DNA of 64,000 nt from Lacticaseibacillus rhamnosus (GTDB taxonomy: Bacteria > Bacillota > Bacilli > Lactobacillales > Lactobacillaceae), in the NCBI RefSeq assembly GCF_900636965.1, contig NZ_LR134331.1, forward strand, positions 2,418,001-2,482,000, written 5' to 3'. A program made the translations under genes and the position numbers. A model generated the notes under the pieces. That model had not been told where the DNA came from. It saw only the letters and a list, made by a program, of their open reading frames with translations, and did no database searches. Shown here one piece after another: positions 8,229 to 18,630 of this stretch (positions are counted from its first letter, which is position 1; each line of letters begins with the position of its first letter).

Positions 8229-8950
8229 TTTGCGACCTCCTTCAAAACGGATCCAACCGGCACCTCCGCGATTGAAGCATATTTTAGTCCCATCGTTCTT
8301 ATGATATTGATCTTTCGCTTTTTGAAGGCTTTGGAATTGGATTTCTTGATGAGGATTTGCCCCTTATCTTCGAATTTTCCAGGGATCAAGACGCTGCTAT
8401 AAGGAATATTGATATCCATGTGTACGCCAACATTAACTCCTTGAATGGGTACCTGAAGTCGATACTTGGTGATGCTTTCTTCACTTGACGGTAAAACGTC
8501 AACTTTTTTTACGACACAATCATACTTTTTAGACCCATCAATGTTGGCCACTTTTACCTGCATACCTTGCAAAATTAAGTGGCGGTCTAGCTCGGTTACG
8601 GAGGCATCGATATACTTCGCGTCACTTGCAACAGCATATGAGCCATCTTCCTTAACGATAAATGTGCCAGAAATTGGCGTAGTATACCCTGTTTGGTAAA
8701 TCACTTGTCCTTTTGTAATATGCTCCCCATTTTTGATCTTCACATTTTCGGGGCTTGTCGAGTCCAAGACCTTGATTTCCTCTGCTCTAACAACGCCGCT
8801 TAACACCAAATCCTTTTGCCTGACAACTTTATATTCTTTTGCTGTCGCTTTTGCCGTTGTTGTTGTCGCCGATTGATAACTAGTTAACAAAGCATACAAG
8901 CCGACAAAACTTAACAAAATTGATCCCAAAATAACCAGTCTTTTTCTCAT
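8225..8950 (-). CDS. Membrane-fusion/adaptor protein of the ABC exporter (YknX/MacA-like)
   Basis: 241 residues with a single N-terminal TM anchor (about 5-23) followed by extracellular beta-rich segments including a lipoyl-like half (KNGEHITKGQVIYQTG). It is shorter than typical MacA/YknX and lacks a long coiled-coil hairpin. First gene of the operon; a terminator-like hairpin lies only about 30 nt before its start, suggesting control of readthrough. Confidence 0.78.
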   Translation of the reverse strand: MRKRLVILGSILLSFVGLYALLTSYQSATTTTAKATAKEYKVVRQKDLVLSGVVRAEEIKVLDSTSPENVKIKNGEHITKGQVIYQTGYTTPISGTFIVKEDGSYAVASDAKYIDASVTELDRHLILQGMQVKVANIDGSKKYDCVVKKVDVLPSSEESITKYRLQVPIQGVNVGVHMDINIPYSSVLIPGKFEDKGQILIKKSNSKAFKKRKINIIRTMGLKYASIAEVPVGSVLKEVAK

Positions 8951-8980
8951 CTTACCCTCTCCACAAAACTTACGATATCA

Positions 8981-9027
8981 AAAATCCGGAGGCACAAGTT
9001 AAGCAGCCCCTGCACACTCCGGATTTT
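8981..9027 (-). terminator. Terminator hairpin in the leader of the ABC operon (possible attenuator)
   Basis: AAAATCCGGA (8981-8990) pairs with TCCGGATTTT (9018-9027). On the minus strand the stem ends in a T-run, and the adaptor gene starts about 30 nt later. Nothing supported lies directly upstream, so the hairpin may control the ABC operon itself. Confidence 0.65.
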
Positions 9028-9471
9028 GTTTAGACTTCAATTAAGGCAATAGGATTTTGTAGATTCAACCAAGATTTCTTATGGGCCAAAAATCAATCCA
9101 CCAAAAGCGTTATTCGTTAAACCTGTTGACTTCCTCCCACATCAAGATAGCAGATGAACTCGCTCATTTGCCCAATAAAAAATTAACGTCGCAAATCGCT
9201 TAAAAACCGTTAGTTATTTTTTAAGATTGACGATTATTTGCATTTTCACGACGTTTACATTCGACCGGGTTGCACTGATTAAGCTTAGGCACATAATGCT
9301 CATAAATGTTTTCAACAATGTCGTACCTACATTCATATATCTGAGCTCATTGCTTGCCTTTTTATGTACGTTTATCACCCCTTCACCAAGACAATTTGCA
9401 ACCGGATAGTTAGCAACTCTTAGTTGTTTGCAAGCTCTGCCAACCCGATACATCCCCCTTGCTCGAAACAC

Positions 9472-9516
9472 AAAAAAGCCCGCCGTCCACAGAACTATCC
9501 CTGCACAACGGCGAAC
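9472..9516 (-). terminator. Terminator of the pilus operon
   Basis: On the minus strand CGCCGT...CAG pairs imperfectly with CTG...ACGGCG and is followed by GGCTTTTTT, just after the srtC stop codon. Confidence 0.75.
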
Positions 9517-9545
9517 TTCCTTATTTCTAACATTCTCTTTTCTGA

Positions 9546-10370
9546 TTACGCCCGCGGCCGGCGAAGATAGCGCCGAGCCAGATAGAAACTCAGCAATGCC
9601 AGTCCCAGCACTCCGACGACAACCGCGATACTTAACCACAAGCGCCAGTGATCAGCAGACTCGGCGGCGTGCTCAAGTGATTCGGTATAAGGTACCCGTT
9701 TGCCGGTCACTAGTATGCGGTGGGAGTTGATCATATACGGGGTACAGGTCATTAACGTGGCCAAATCGCGTCCCGGTTCAATGCGTAGGCTCTGGGTTTC
9801 ATCCGGCCGCACGGTTTTGATCCGAAAGACCTGATACGCCATCTTTTTGCCGTTGACTTGGAGGAAGAACTTCTGCCCCCGTTTCAACTTGTTTAGATCG
9901 GTGAAAAAGCGTTTAGTGGGTAAGCCGCCGTGTGCCGAAACAACTGTATGCGTGTTCTTGCCTCCCCGCGGATAGCTAGTACCTGGTAACACCACTGCCC
10001 CTTGATCTAACAACGTGTTGTTGGTGGTGTCAAAAAGGGGCAGGTCCACCGCTAATTTCGGGATAACCACTCGCCCGATCAGATGCCGTTTCACATAGGC
10101 TTGGTTAAACTTTTGCCTGCTTTGAAACGGATCCTGTCCCGGGCGCAAACCAGTCTGGGCAAGTGCACGGTTCTCCTCTGCCCGTTGCTCATCTTGGACA
10201 GCGGCATTTTGCTTGGCTTCTTGCTGTGCTGCTGCTCGGCGACTGGTTAGTAGCAATTCATTAATCGCCGTTGCCGCGAACGGATAGCAGAAACACGCGG
10301 CCCCCGCAGTGAAAAGTAAGATGACGAACCAGCGTAACAATCGGCTTGTCCCCGACGCTTTTTTTGTCAT
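9546..10370 (-). CDS. srtC: Class C (pilus-assembly) sortase
   Basis: 274 residues. N-terminal TM (about 12-32), a lid loop with the DPF motif (about 80-82), the catalytic histidine in SAHGGLP (about H147), the catalytic cysteine in TLMTCTPY (about C209), the arginine in NSHRILVTGKR (about R218) and a C-terminal TM (about 243-265). The TM-lid-TM layout is specific to class C sortases, which link pilin subunits by isopeptide bonds. Most class C enzymes read GHRG around the histidine; here it is AHGG. It is the last gene of the spaFED operon and starts 6 nt after spaD. Confidence 0.95.
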   Translation of the reverse strand: MTKKASGTSRLLRWFVILLFTAGAACFCYPFAATAINELLLTSRRAAAQQEAKQNAAVQDEQRAEENRALAQTGLRPGQDPFQSRQKFNQAYVKRHLIGRVVIPKLAVDLPLFDTTNNTLLDQGAVVLPGTSYPRGGKNTHTVVSAHGGLPTKRFFTDLNKLKRGQKFFLQVNGKKMAYQVFRIKTVRPDETQSLRIEPGRDLATLMTCTPYMINSHRILVTGKRVPYTESLEHAAESADHWRLWLSIAVVVGVLGLALLSFYLARRYLRRPRA

Positions 10371-10376
10371 AGGCTA

Positions 10377-11930
10377 TTAGACTTTCTTGCTGGTCTTTTT
10401 CTTCATTAGGTGACCGCCACCCATTAAGATGGCCCCGATCATCAGGAAGGCGAAGAGTCCGATTCCGCCTGTCATTGGCAATAATTGATTCACCGGCGTG
10501 TTGGCGATGCGAATCGTTTTCGTACCCCAAGTACCGGCAATGACTTCAAAATCTGTTGTCGGATCGAGAATTTCATAGCCTTCTGGTGCCGCGGTTTCAA
10601 CCAAGGTATATCGCCCTGGCAACAGCCCTTGAATGGTTAAGTTGGCTGTCTCGGCTCCACTGGTCTTGAGTTTCGTTGCCGCGTCTTGATTCGTTGTCCA
10701 GGTAATCTTGGTCGGTTGGTAGGTTCCGACCATACCGTTAACGCCTTCAAGAACTGCATATTCGCGCACATTGCCGTTCATTCGCTGTAAGATGAAAGTC
10801 GCGTTGGCCAAACTCTTGGAAGATCCGGCTTCGTGTTTGAAGAACCGAATCCCGCCAGTCTGGATTTCCGGACCATCGACGGTAATCTTGCTGTTAGGAT
10901 CAAAGCTCACTTCAGCCGTGTTACTGACTTTTTGGTCTGGGACCATTTTCTCATTGACGATTCCGGTGTAGGCAACGGTCACGCGTTTGCCGGCATATTG
11001 GGTCAACAGGTTTCGTACCGCATCGGGATCGACCCCGCCTAGAAAGTCCAGTTCAAACCCGAATGGATAGTTGTGTGTGTGTTGCCAAGCTGCATCATTG
11101 GAAGTCATGAAGGCCATTTTTCCGGTTAATGCCTTTAAAATGTCCTGACCGTCAACCGTGATTGCCGTCAATGCCTTAAAAGTAAGGCCTTCCTTGGTCA
11201 TATAATCCAGCACTTTAAATTGGTTGTACTTAAAAGTGTCTTGACTGTGATCAGCCAGCGCGCCAATATCATGCGGAATCTGGAACTGAACCTGATACGT
11301 GAGCACATCGCCAACCGCGACATCATGGAGATCTTTTGTTGCCACCGCTTGTTCATTGATTTCCGTCAGATTTTTGGTAACAAGACTGTCTTTAGGATAA
11401 AGATGAATGTTGGTCAGATCTGTCCCGTCATCATGCCGCACTGGCAGACTCACGATCATATCTGCTGCTTTTTGATACGGTTGCGGGGTCACGGCTTCGT
11501 GAAATGCGTACACGCTATGCCGGCCATTGGTTTTGGCGGCTAATCCTTTGAATGCCGCCAAGCCGTCTGCATCAGTCGTGACAGCTGCGGCATTAGGATC
11601 CTGGAGATTCACATATTGACCCAGGTTTTGCGATATCATGCTCGCAGCGGTTGTCTTATCATGATTTTCCAATAATTGGTAAAAAGCATCCGTCACGTTG
11701 AAAATTTTAAATTGGGCGCCTTGCACCGGTTTGCGTCCGGTCAGTCCAAGGTCGTGCCCGGTATTTTGAATCTGTTCGTCACTGGTTTGTTCGATTTTGT
11801 GCAGCGTGAAATCCACAGTTGTTGTCGCGGCATGTACGGTTTTGCCGGCACTGAGCAGCGGCAGAAGGAAGCTCATGAGCATCAGTGCTGCCAAGAGACT
11901 GTGCCCGATCTTTTTAAACGTTACTTGCAT
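10377..11930 (-). CDS. spaD: Major (backbone) pilin SpaD
   Basis: 517 residues. Signal peptide about 1-34 (ending VHA), a pilin-type motif HLYPKDS with the probable linking lysine K180, a C-terminal E-box [13 protein letters not shown] (about 441-453), then LPMTG (484-488), a hydrophobic segment and a basic tail. This is the architecture of SpaD-type backbone pilins polymerised by SrtC through the YPK lysine. Its start overlaps the spaE stop by 10 nt. The E-box glutamate usually supports intramolecular isopeptide bonds. Confidence 0.95.
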   Translation of the reverse strand: MQVTFKKIGHSLLAALMLMSFLLPLLSAGKTVHAATTTVDFTLHKIEQTSDEQIQNTGHDLGLTGRKPVQGAQFKIFNVTDAFYQLLENHDKTTAASMISQNLGQYVNLQDPNAAAVTTDADGLAAFKGLAAKTNGRHSVYAFHEAVTPQPYQKAADMIVSLPVRHDDGTDLTNIHLYPKDSLVTKNLTEINEQAVATKDLHDVAVGDVLTYQVQFQIPHDIGALADHSQDTFKYNQFKVLDYMTKEGLTFKALTAITVDGQDILKALTGKMAFMTSNDAAWQHTHNYPFGFELDFLGGVDPDAVRNLLTQYAGKRVTVAYTGIVNEKMVPDQKVSNTAEVSFDPNSKITVDGPEIQTGGIRFFKHEAGSSKSLANATFILQRMNGNVREYAVLEGVNGMVGTYQPTKITWTTNQDAATKLKTSGAETANLTIQGLLPGRYTLVETAAPEGYEILDPTTDFEVIAGTWGTKTIRIANTPVNQLLPMTGGIGLFAFLMIGAILMGGGHLMKKKTSKKV

Positions 11931-13276
11931 GCGTGGTGCCTCGCTTTCTTATTTTTAATGAAGAAGTAAGTGGCCAGTAGTAGTAACAGACTCCCTAAAA
12001 GGACAAAGCGTAAATTGCGCCAATCGGACATAGCCGGTAAATAACCGGATTGACGCTTAGACGGATGCGTTCCGGTGCCGTTCGTATCCTGCCCGTGATT
12101 GCCAAGCTGGGTCGTTGATGGCCCCGCGGTTTGATCACCGGTTGTCGGCGCCTGCTTATCGGCATAGTTATAAACTCGTGGGTAGCCGCTACTGATCATT
12201 TCCGGTGTCACCACCCCGCCAAAGTTTTCCTGCATCGGCTGGCCGTCAATTAACACAAAGCGCCGGTTGCCCTCTTCGTCTTCCCATGAATCAGGAATCT
12301 CGATTTTGATCGCGCGGCTTTTAGCATCCACTTCATAGCCGGGAACGCCTTGCAATTCTTCAAAGAAATATTCTCCGGCGGGTAAAAAGCGTTCGCCTGT
12401 ATTGACTAGCCCATCTTGATCGGAAACAAATTTGTTCACGCGGTCATCATGCAACGGATCAGTAGTGCTCACCCATTTGTTGCGCAAGTCGGTTACTGGC
12501 GACATATCGAGATAAAGCTTCTTACCATTCTCAATTCGGTAAATAGCAAAGATCGCACCGGCTAACCGTTTACTCGTACCATCAGGGTGCACGCCGAACT
12601 TGAAGAAATACGGATCGCGGACATAACCGACATTTTTCGGATACAGATGAACAGTCCGGAGCGGGTTGTCACTGATAGGATCTGTGACGGGAAAAACAAC
12701 TAACATCGGCGAACTTTTGCGCTCTAAGTCCACATTGAGTTCGGTTGAAGGATCCGGTGCCACCTCGATCATCAGATAAGCTTTAGTCGGTGCCTGTTGA
12801 TCGACAGAAACGGTTATTCGGCTGATCCCATCTTCACCGAGTGTTGGATCGGTTTTTGTATTCATCAGGCCGATGCCTTTGTTCCCTTGACCGGCTAATT
12901 TCAGGTTGGCCCGGGCAAATTTCAGTGCTTGCTTACGCGTCATATTCTGATAACGATCAACTAAAGCCCGAATTGCTTCAGGGGTCATATTCGGTTTCAA
13001 TAAGGAGCTGGCATCATAGACCTCAAAGTTAGCGCCATTCAGCCCGCTGGTTTTGCTTAATAATTTGTAGCCATCTTTATCCGGGTTATTCGGGTCAATC
13101 CGATGACCGTCATTTTCATACCAAACGTCTTCCGGTTGGCGAATATCCCGATAAATTCGCTTATGGATCACAATCTCGGCAGTTTGATCAGCCGCGTGAA
13201 CCCATTGTGGTGTGTTGCCAAGCACGATACCAATCAATAGAAGCAACGGGGCAAGCCACCAATAAAATCGTCGCAT
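11921..13276 (-). CDS. spaE: Minor (basal) pilin SpaE with degenerate sorting signal
   Basis: 451 residues: signal peptide about 1-28, a pilin-like HLYPKN motif (about 211-215), an E-box [14 protein letters not shown] (about 302-315), a Ser/Thr/Gly-rich linker, then a hydrophobic segment and basic tail. No canonical LPxTG is present; the nearest sequence at the expected place is LPAMS (about 413-417). AAGGAGG precedes the ATG. It sits between the tip adhesin and the backbone gene, as expected for the basal subunit. A changed sorting motif may affect anchoring to the wall. Confidence 0.93.
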   Translation of the reverse strand: MRRFYWWLAPLLLLIGIVLGNTPQWVHAADQTAEIVIHKRIYRDIRQPEDVWYENDGHRIDPNNPDKDGYKLLSKTSGLNGANFEVYDASSLLKPNMTPEAIRALVDRYQNMTRKQALKFARANLKLAGQGNKGIGLMNTKTDPTLGEDGISRITVSVDQQAPTKAYLMIEVAPDPSTELNVDLERKSSPMLVVFPVTDPISDNPLRTVHLYPKNVGYVRDPYFFKFGVHPDGTSKRLAGAIFAIYRIENGKKLYLDMSPVTDLRNKWVSTTDPLHDDRVNKFVSDQDGLVNTGERFLPAGEYFFEELQGVPGYEVDAKSRAIKIEIPDSWEDEEGNRRFVLIDGQPMQENFGGVVTPEMISSGYPRVYNYADKQAPTTGDQTAGPSTTQLGNHGQDTNGTGTHPSKRQSGYLPAMSDWRNLRFVLLGSLLLLLATYFFIKNKKARHHACK

Positions 13277-13277
13277 C

Positions 13278-16229
13278 TTAATGGGCCTCCTTTCGCTTCA
13301 AATACAGGTAAAGCAGCCAGCCGCCGCCACACGCACTGATTGCGACCATGACAAACAGTAAGATACCGCTACCCCCGGTTTTTGGTAGGAGTGTTTCCAA
13401 CGAATGGTTCGTCAGTGTGAAGCGAATCCGATTCAACTTGTCCCCTGCATCAGGGATAAATTCAAACCCATACTCATCACTGCTCAAATCGCTGCCACTA
13501 TACGCAAGATCTACCATTGTGCCATGCGCGTTAATCTTGAAGGTAAACGATCCGTTCAGCCGATCAAATCCGGCAGGCGCTTTGGTTTCCGTTAAGCGAT
13601 AAGTTCCCGGGGTCAACTGATGTGTGAATCGCAGCTGGCCATTTTCATCGGTCGTTCCTTGTGCAACAGGGGTGGTTTGATTGCCGCGGTATAAGGCAAA
13701 ACTTGCATTGGCGAGTTTGTTTTTACCTTTTTCAATTTTGATCAACTCAAGTTCGGTGGGTTTCAGTTGGTTGATCACCGTGGTGTCTGGCCAAATCTCG
13801 CCGTTGCGGCCGACTGTCACAGTACCGTCAGCTGCCACTTTTAAATCAAATTCGGTCTGTAACTCGTGACCGGCAGCGGCGATTTCGCTTACCTGATAGT
13901 CGCCGGGTTTTAGCGTTCCAAATGAGACTTTCCCCTGCGAATCGGCAGTTGCTGTTTGCAGTTGAGTGTCTCCTTGCTTCAAGACAAACCGACTACCCGG
14001 CACCACTGCGCCATACTGGTTTTTCTTGGTAAATTCAGCTGGAAACCTGCCTGCCGGATCAAGATGAACCTGCACCGCGTTGGTTTCCTTGCTGTAACGT
14101 TCCTCAGTGTCGAAAAATTTAACGGTCGCTTGATTGACCAGCGTAAGCCGTTTTGTCAGTGTGTCCGGATCCTTTGTTGGCCGCACCTTCAATCGAAGCG
14201 AGAAAAAGCCGCTATGAAAATGAATTTTCTGCACATCCTCACGTCCGATTGTCAGCGTGATTCGCTGCCGATCGCCTTCTTGCGTCACGACAAAATCCGA
14301 CACGTCCTCAGTCAGCGCCATTTTCCGATCTTGGCTAACCGCATCCGGATCAGTTGCATTAAAGAGCTGGAACGCTTTTTGATAAGTTGGGGGACTGTTG
14401 TTATTGTCCGGAATCAACTCGACATGCTCCGGTAGCAGGTCCGTCACAACAATTTTGGTCGGCTTCACCACGTAATCGCCCATACTGTAGACTTCCTGGT
14501 TAATGTAGTAGTAAAATGGCTCGCCGTTGTAATGCTGATTGACCACCTGATCGTCTAAATCATTTGCGGTCCAGATGGTGCCGGTCTTATCTTCCTCGGC
14601 CCCGCCACCGGCTTCGGCATTTGCGCTCACGCTTTTGTTGTTGGTGACATTTGGGTCAATCAACTCGATTTGTCCACTCCCATTGGCAACCCAAGTGCCG
14701 CCGCCGTTGGAATAAGTGCCGCGTCTAAAGGTGTGGCTGGTACCGTTTAAAGTAAACGCAACGGCACCACGCCCAAATGTTGGCGCACCTAGTCGATCTT
14801 CCCATTCCGTCATATTCTCGTGATCAATTGGATCGACCCAGTTTCCCCAGGTCTGTGAGGTATAGCCGCGCTGTTCATCTCCGCGAGCGCCCAGTTTTTG
14901 GGTTTCAAATGTCGCTTTATCTGAGGTGATCCAGGTTCCTTCCTCAAATTGCCAATCCGTGATAAACCGATCGTCATAAGTGGGCGTCATCCCCGCCTGC
15001 TCCGTCCAGACAAACTCACCAGGATTCAACGAGGTAAACGTCAGGGTCGAATTTTGATTGGCCTCACTTTGCGGGATAAAGTTCAACCGCTGTCTAGTTG
15101 CCTTGTCATAAAAAATCACGCGCCAGTCATAGTACAAAACATTGGCAAATGACATCCCGGAAAAGAAGTTGTTGGAAAAGTCGATGCCGACGTCCTGAGG
15201 AGTATCCCTCCATTCGACTGGACGGACGCGAATACCTGTTAGTTCAACATAAGCACCAATCTCAAAGCGGTTCCCATCAAGATCGCTTGCTGAGCCGACA
15301 TGATCAATATCCACTTTGATCTTGGCATCTAGCAGGTTAGAGGGGCCATTGGAATTTTGAACCGCATCTTTAAAAATAATGGCGGTGGCATCAGAACGCG
15401 ACACATAATCTGATGAAACGCCATTCTCCATCGCCCAACGTGATCCGTATTTTGAACGAGTACTACTACTCTGTTTGCGATAAATTTGCGCCTCTTCATC
15501 CGATAGTGCGGCGCCATCAGCTTTGGTTGCGTGAATTTTAATCGTCCCAAGTGCAGACGGCGGTAAAATCAGACTGTGCGCATCTTTGCTGAGTGCAGCC
15601 GGTTCCTGCACATCATCGTTAACCAGACGCGCAGGCAGCTGCAAGTCGACATCAAGCGCTAATACCTGAGCAGCGTCATTAAATCCATCCAGACTGAGTT
15701 TCACACTAGCTGCTTGCTGCTTCGTATCTGGCAGCTTTTTGGTTAAAAGGTACTCACCTTTTTCTGCCGTTTTCTCTGCAAGCCGGCGCGTTATTTCACC
15801 GTTAGTATGTGCAGGCTGGGACGTGAATCCTTGGGCATTAGCGAACTTGACGACTTGCTGCCCCGTTTGATCCTGTGGCTTGGCTAAAATCAACTTAACC
15901 TGAATTTCAGACCGTTGAACGTCAAAGTTGTAAGTTAACGTGTGACCATCGCCATGCCAGGATTTTCCTGCTTCTAGCTGGATGTGCTGCCGATCTTTTG
16001 TAGTCGCTTGCTTGGCGGCCGCGCTGGTTGATGGCGCACTAGCCGCTGCTTCCAAATCAAACTCAGCAGCTTCGGATGCGGCAGAACGAGTGCTCGGCTG
16101 CACTGACGCATCCCGGACATCGTGCTTCGGATTAGTCTGAGCGCTTTCAGCTACCGGGACCGCGGTACTGCCAATTTGCGTGACCAGCATCAGCAGTATC
16201 ATCAGCATATGAATCCATTTCCTAGGCAA
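13278..16229 (-). CDS. spaF: Pilus tip adhesin SpaF
   Basis: 983 residues from the TTG at 16229. AAAGGAGG lies 7 nt before this TTG, and the longer reading from an ATG at 16247 would place the RBS inside the gene. Signal peptide, a long N-terminal adhesive region, then at least two CnaB-like domains (about 730-830 and 835-925, the latter with YRLTETKAPAGF), LPKTG (about 948-952), a TM and a basic tail. No clear von Willebrand A MIDAS motif is seen, unlike SpaC. First gene of spaFED-srtC; SpaF of this pilus type is reported to bind mucus. Confidence 0.93.
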   Translation of the reverse strand: MPRKWIHMLMILLMLVTQIGSTAVPVAESAQTNPKHDVRDASVQPSTRSAASEAAEFDLEAAASAPSTSAAAKQATTKDRQHIQLEAGKSWHGDGHTLTYNFDVQRSEIQVKLILAKPQDQTGQQVVKFANAQGFTSQPAHTNGEITRRLAEKTAEKGEYLLTKKLPDTKQQAASVKLSLDGFNDAAQVLALDVDLQLPARLVNDDVQEPAALSKDAHSLILPPSALGTIKIHATKADGAALSDEEAQIYRKQSSSTRSKYGSRWAMENGVSSDYVSRSDATAIIFKDAVQNSNGPSNLLDAKIKVDIDHVGSASDLDGNRFEIGAYVELTGIRVRPVEWRDTPQDVGIDFSNNFFSGMSFANVLYYDWRVIFYDKATRQRLNFIPQSEANQNSTLTFTSLNPGEFVWTEQAGMTPTYDDRFITDWQFEEGTWITSDKATFETQKLGARGDEQRGYTSQTWGNWVDPIDHENMTEWEDRLGAPTFGRGAVAFTLNGTSHTFRRGTYSNGGGTWVANGSGQIELIDPNVTNNKSVSANAEAGGGAEEDKTGTIWTANDLDDQVVNQHYNGEPFYYYINQEVYSMGDYVVKPTKIVVTDLLPEHVELIPDNNNSPPTYQKAFQLFNATDPDAVSQDRKMALTEDVSDFVVTQEGDRQRITLTIGREDVQKIHFHSGFFSLRLKVRPTKDPDTLTKRLTLVNQATVKFFDTEERYSKETNAVQVHLDPAGRFPAEFTKKNQYGAVVPGSRFVLKQGDTQLQTATADSQGKVSFGTLKPGDYQVSEIAAAGHELQTEFDLKVAADGTVTVGRNGEIWPDTTVINQLKPTELELIKIEKGKNKLANASFALYRGNQTTPVAQGTTDENGQLRFTHQLTPGTYRLTETKAPAGFDRLNGSFTFKINAHGTMVDLAYSGSDLSSDEYGFEFIPDAGDKLNRIRFTLTNHSLETLLPKTGGSGILLFVMVAISACGGGWLLYLYLKRKEAH

Positions 16230-16431
16230 TCGGGTGCCTCCTTTCATGTTACGTTTTTCACTTGTTGCTGAATTAAGCGTAACAAGATGAACTGCGTAAA
16301 CGGAACTATAATAATTGTTATTTTATAAATAAAGTTTTCTCCGGTATATTACTTCTTAAATGATAATTATTAGCGAATATATGAACGACCATTCAGTAAT
16401 TGCTAGGGATTGGAATTTACACCACAAAAAA

Positions 16432-16472
16432 TCCCGATCTGACTAAGCTGGAAACGCTCAGACAGATCGGGA
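16432..16472 (-). terminator. Intrinsic terminator after the 16504-17061 gene
   Basis: TCCCGATCTG (16432-16441) and CAGATCGGGA (16463-16472) form a 10-bp stem; on the minus strand it is followed by TTTTTTG. Confidence 0.88.
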
Positions 16473-16503
16473 ACAACCTACGTTATTAAATTATATTTTG
16501 CTA

Positions 16504-17061
16504 CTAAGCGCGGACAATTTTACCCACGGCAATTGGCAATGTTACGTGTGCATCATAGTTCATGACGGTTCCTTTAACCGTATCTGGAAGTTCCAAACTG
16601 TCCGGAACCCCATGAATGTAAACAACCCGTTTATCCAATTGCAAATCTTCACTACCAAATGCTGCCTTGAACGCCTTCTGCAGCTCTTTTAAATCCACGA
16701 GCTTGTCATAAGCATAGTGCCCGTCAGCATCGGCTACTGGATAGCTGTCATTGGGTACGTGCATTTTAGCAGGCTCGGCATCAAACGGGACCATCGTTGT
16801 ACCGGAAACCGGTTCCGTTTCAGGTAAATCAACAAAGCCGTCACCATTAGCATCTTGGGCCGCGGTGGCTATTTCAGCCGGCTTGCCATCCGGAAAACCA
16901 TGGAAGTGTTCCCAATGCTGGACGTTTGCAGGTGTATCAAACATCTCAATATGAATACGCAACTGCGCCCCGTCAACAGTGAACTCGGCAGTACCATGGG
17001 CCTTAGTACCGATCTTCTCTGCATTCAATGGCACAATTTCTGCTGTATACTTTTCAGCCAT
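16504..17061 (-). CDS. Conserved hypothetical protein with a Ca-loop-like motif
   Basis: 185 residues from the ATG at 17061, which has AGGAG 8 nt upstream; the longer frame to 17160 has no RBS. No signal peptide. The sequence has a beta-rich, acidic character with WEHFHGFPDG and an EF-hand-like loop DANGDGFVDLPE, and later KRVVYIHGVPD. The HxH and GD patterns recall CHRD or superoxide-dismutase-like folds, but I cannot assign a family. A single-gene unit with its own terminator. Confidence 0.75.
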   Translation of the reverse strand: MAEKYTAEIVPLNAEKIGTKAHGTAEFTVDGAQLRIHIEMFDTPANVQHWEHFHGFPDGKPAEIATAAQDANGDGFVDLPETEPVSGTTMVPFDAEPAKMHVPNDSYPVADADGHYAYDKLVDLKELQKAFKAAFGSEDLQLDKRVVYIHGVPDSLELPDTVKGTVMNYDAHVTLPIAVGKIVRA

Positions 17062-17229
17062 GTCAACCACTCCTATTTTGAGATTTGAACCACCTTTAGA
17101 ATAACGTAAAGTCTTTAATTGCTCAATTAGTTTAATAATTATTTTTATAGCCTTTTCCACGTTCTCCTAGCGATGGCGCCAACGGTTTCATTCAGTATTT
17201 AAGCAGTTACATATCTCTCCGAAGCGACT

Positions 17230-18438
17230 TTATTCTCTTCCTAAATCATGCGCTTGAAGTAGTCGCTGCCGTAACGCCGGATCTGCAGCATATAAATACA
17301 AGCCATACTTAGCCCGTTTCAGCAAAATATTAATAGCATTCATGACAATCGCAATTTTAGCGGCTTGCGTATCCGCTAAATCAGGGCGTTTTTTGAATGC
17401 TTCTTTGTCCTGATATTGGCTAAGGTTGACGGTCAAACGATCCTTCTCTGCATTGTAGCCAAGACTCGGCCCTAAAATAACCCCGGCATAATTCAAATCG
17501 AACCCTTGAATCGTGTAAATCGAGCCAACTTCATGTAAGGTCTCCGGTCGTTGTGCCCATGGCCGATCGGTAAAATTAATTTTATCCCACGGCAGCCGCA
17601 ATGAACCAGCCGTGACATACCAGGTCTTCTTATCCAGCACCGTAAACGGATAATCAGCTGTTGCAATCAATCGTGACAACCCAACTTCCGCATCACGTTG
17701 CTGGATTAGGCGATACATTGGCTGACCATCGGCGAAAACCCGAAAATCAAACTTCTCCGGATGCGGCAGCGGGGTGATGCGCCCGCGAACAAACTGATCA
17801 ATCCAATTATTGACCGCAGCATCCCCCACCCGCATTTGTTCAGTTAGTTGAAAATGCGCCACCGAATAGCCGCTGGTGATTCGCTTCAGCAAAGCCTGCG
17901 TCCAAAAGCTTTTAAGTTTAACTAGTTGATGAAAATCAAACACCAGCACAACCAATCGCGCCAATTGTAAAATGTCAGTCAATTGATTAGCATCCCGAAA
18001 ATTGTTGTACGGGTCTGGCGCTGTCAGCAACAAGTGTCCTTCGTCAATAAAAACAATATCGGCACGCTTGCCGGCTTTTCGATAGGCATTAATAAAAGGT
18101 GTCGGCTTCATAAAGTCCTTTTTGCGAAAATAGGACTTGGCACCGGCTATTTCTTTGTAAATCTTCAACATTTCATTATGGTTCACAAGCAGTTTATTAT
18201 CAGTGCCTGCCAGCGGTCCGACTCCTGCACGCGCGGCTTGTTGCAGTTGTGCAAAGGCCGCGTCTAACACCACGCTTTTCCCGGAACCGGCATCGCCTGA
18301 AACGATGAGCAAATGCGTTTTGTCGGCTTGATAATTAGCCATGATAAAATTATGAATTTTTTGCTTCAATGCTGCTTGTGCGATGGTCAATGTCGCGTCT
18401 TGCGGCAAAATGAATGTTGACTGAGCTAGATCTGGCAT
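17230..18438 (-). CDS. DUF2075 P-loop ATPase / helicase-like protein
   Basis: 402 residues. Walker A is SGDAGSGKSVV (about 45-55), Walker B is IVFIDEGHLL, and further helicase-like segments follow (TEQMRVGD, then a C-terminal VGSIYTIQGFDLNYAGVILG). This is the DUF2075 (schlafen/UvrD-like) arrangement. Its cellular role is unknown; nucleic-acid remodelling is assumed. The ATG follows GGAGG. Transcribed away from the downstream hydrolase gene. Confidence 0.85.
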   Translation of the reverse strand: MPDLAQSTFILPQDATLTIAQAALKQKIHNFIMANYQADKTHLLIVSGDAGSGKSVVLDAAFAQLQQAARAGVGPLAGTDNKLLVNHNEMLKIYKEIAGAKSYFRKKDFMKPTPFINAYRKAGKRADIVFIDEGHLLLTAPDPYNNFRDANQLTDILQLARLVVLVFDFHQLVKLKSFWTQALLKRITSGYSVAHFQLTEQMRVGDAAVNNWIDQFVRGRITPLPHPEKFDFRVFADGQPMYRLIQQRDAEVGLSRLIATADYPFTVLDKKTWYVTAGSLRLPWDKINFTDRPWAQRPETLHEVGSIYTIQGFDLNYAGVILGPSLGYNAEKDRLTVNLSQYQDKEAFKKRPDLADTQAAKIAIVMNAINILLKRAKYGLYLYAADPALRQRLLQAHDLGRE

Positions 18439-18630
18439 GTCGACACCTCCGTCATCAATATAGCATGATCAAAGCTAGTGACCATACGCAGCTTAGTTAG
18501 TTAACTATAACAACTTTAAAAATAACCTTAAAAAAACCAAAGTCAATGCAAATTACATACGTTATTCACGTAAACCGGTTACACTTAGGATAGTGACTAA
18601 AAATGTTATTCAAGAACTAGGAGTATTGCC

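Larger units (their letters stand above)
8951..9545. other. Intergenic region between srtC and the ABC operon
   Basis: Contains the hairpin at 8981-9027, the srtC terminator at 9472-9516 and about 440 bp with no supported gene. Short frames are present on the minus strand (for example a 14-codon frame near 9160 and a 40-codon frame near 9337) but none has a good RBS. Confidence 0.5.

Noticed and set aside
9214-9639. 141-codon minus-strand frame
   Set aside because: Its first part is srtC in another frame and the rest has no RBS.
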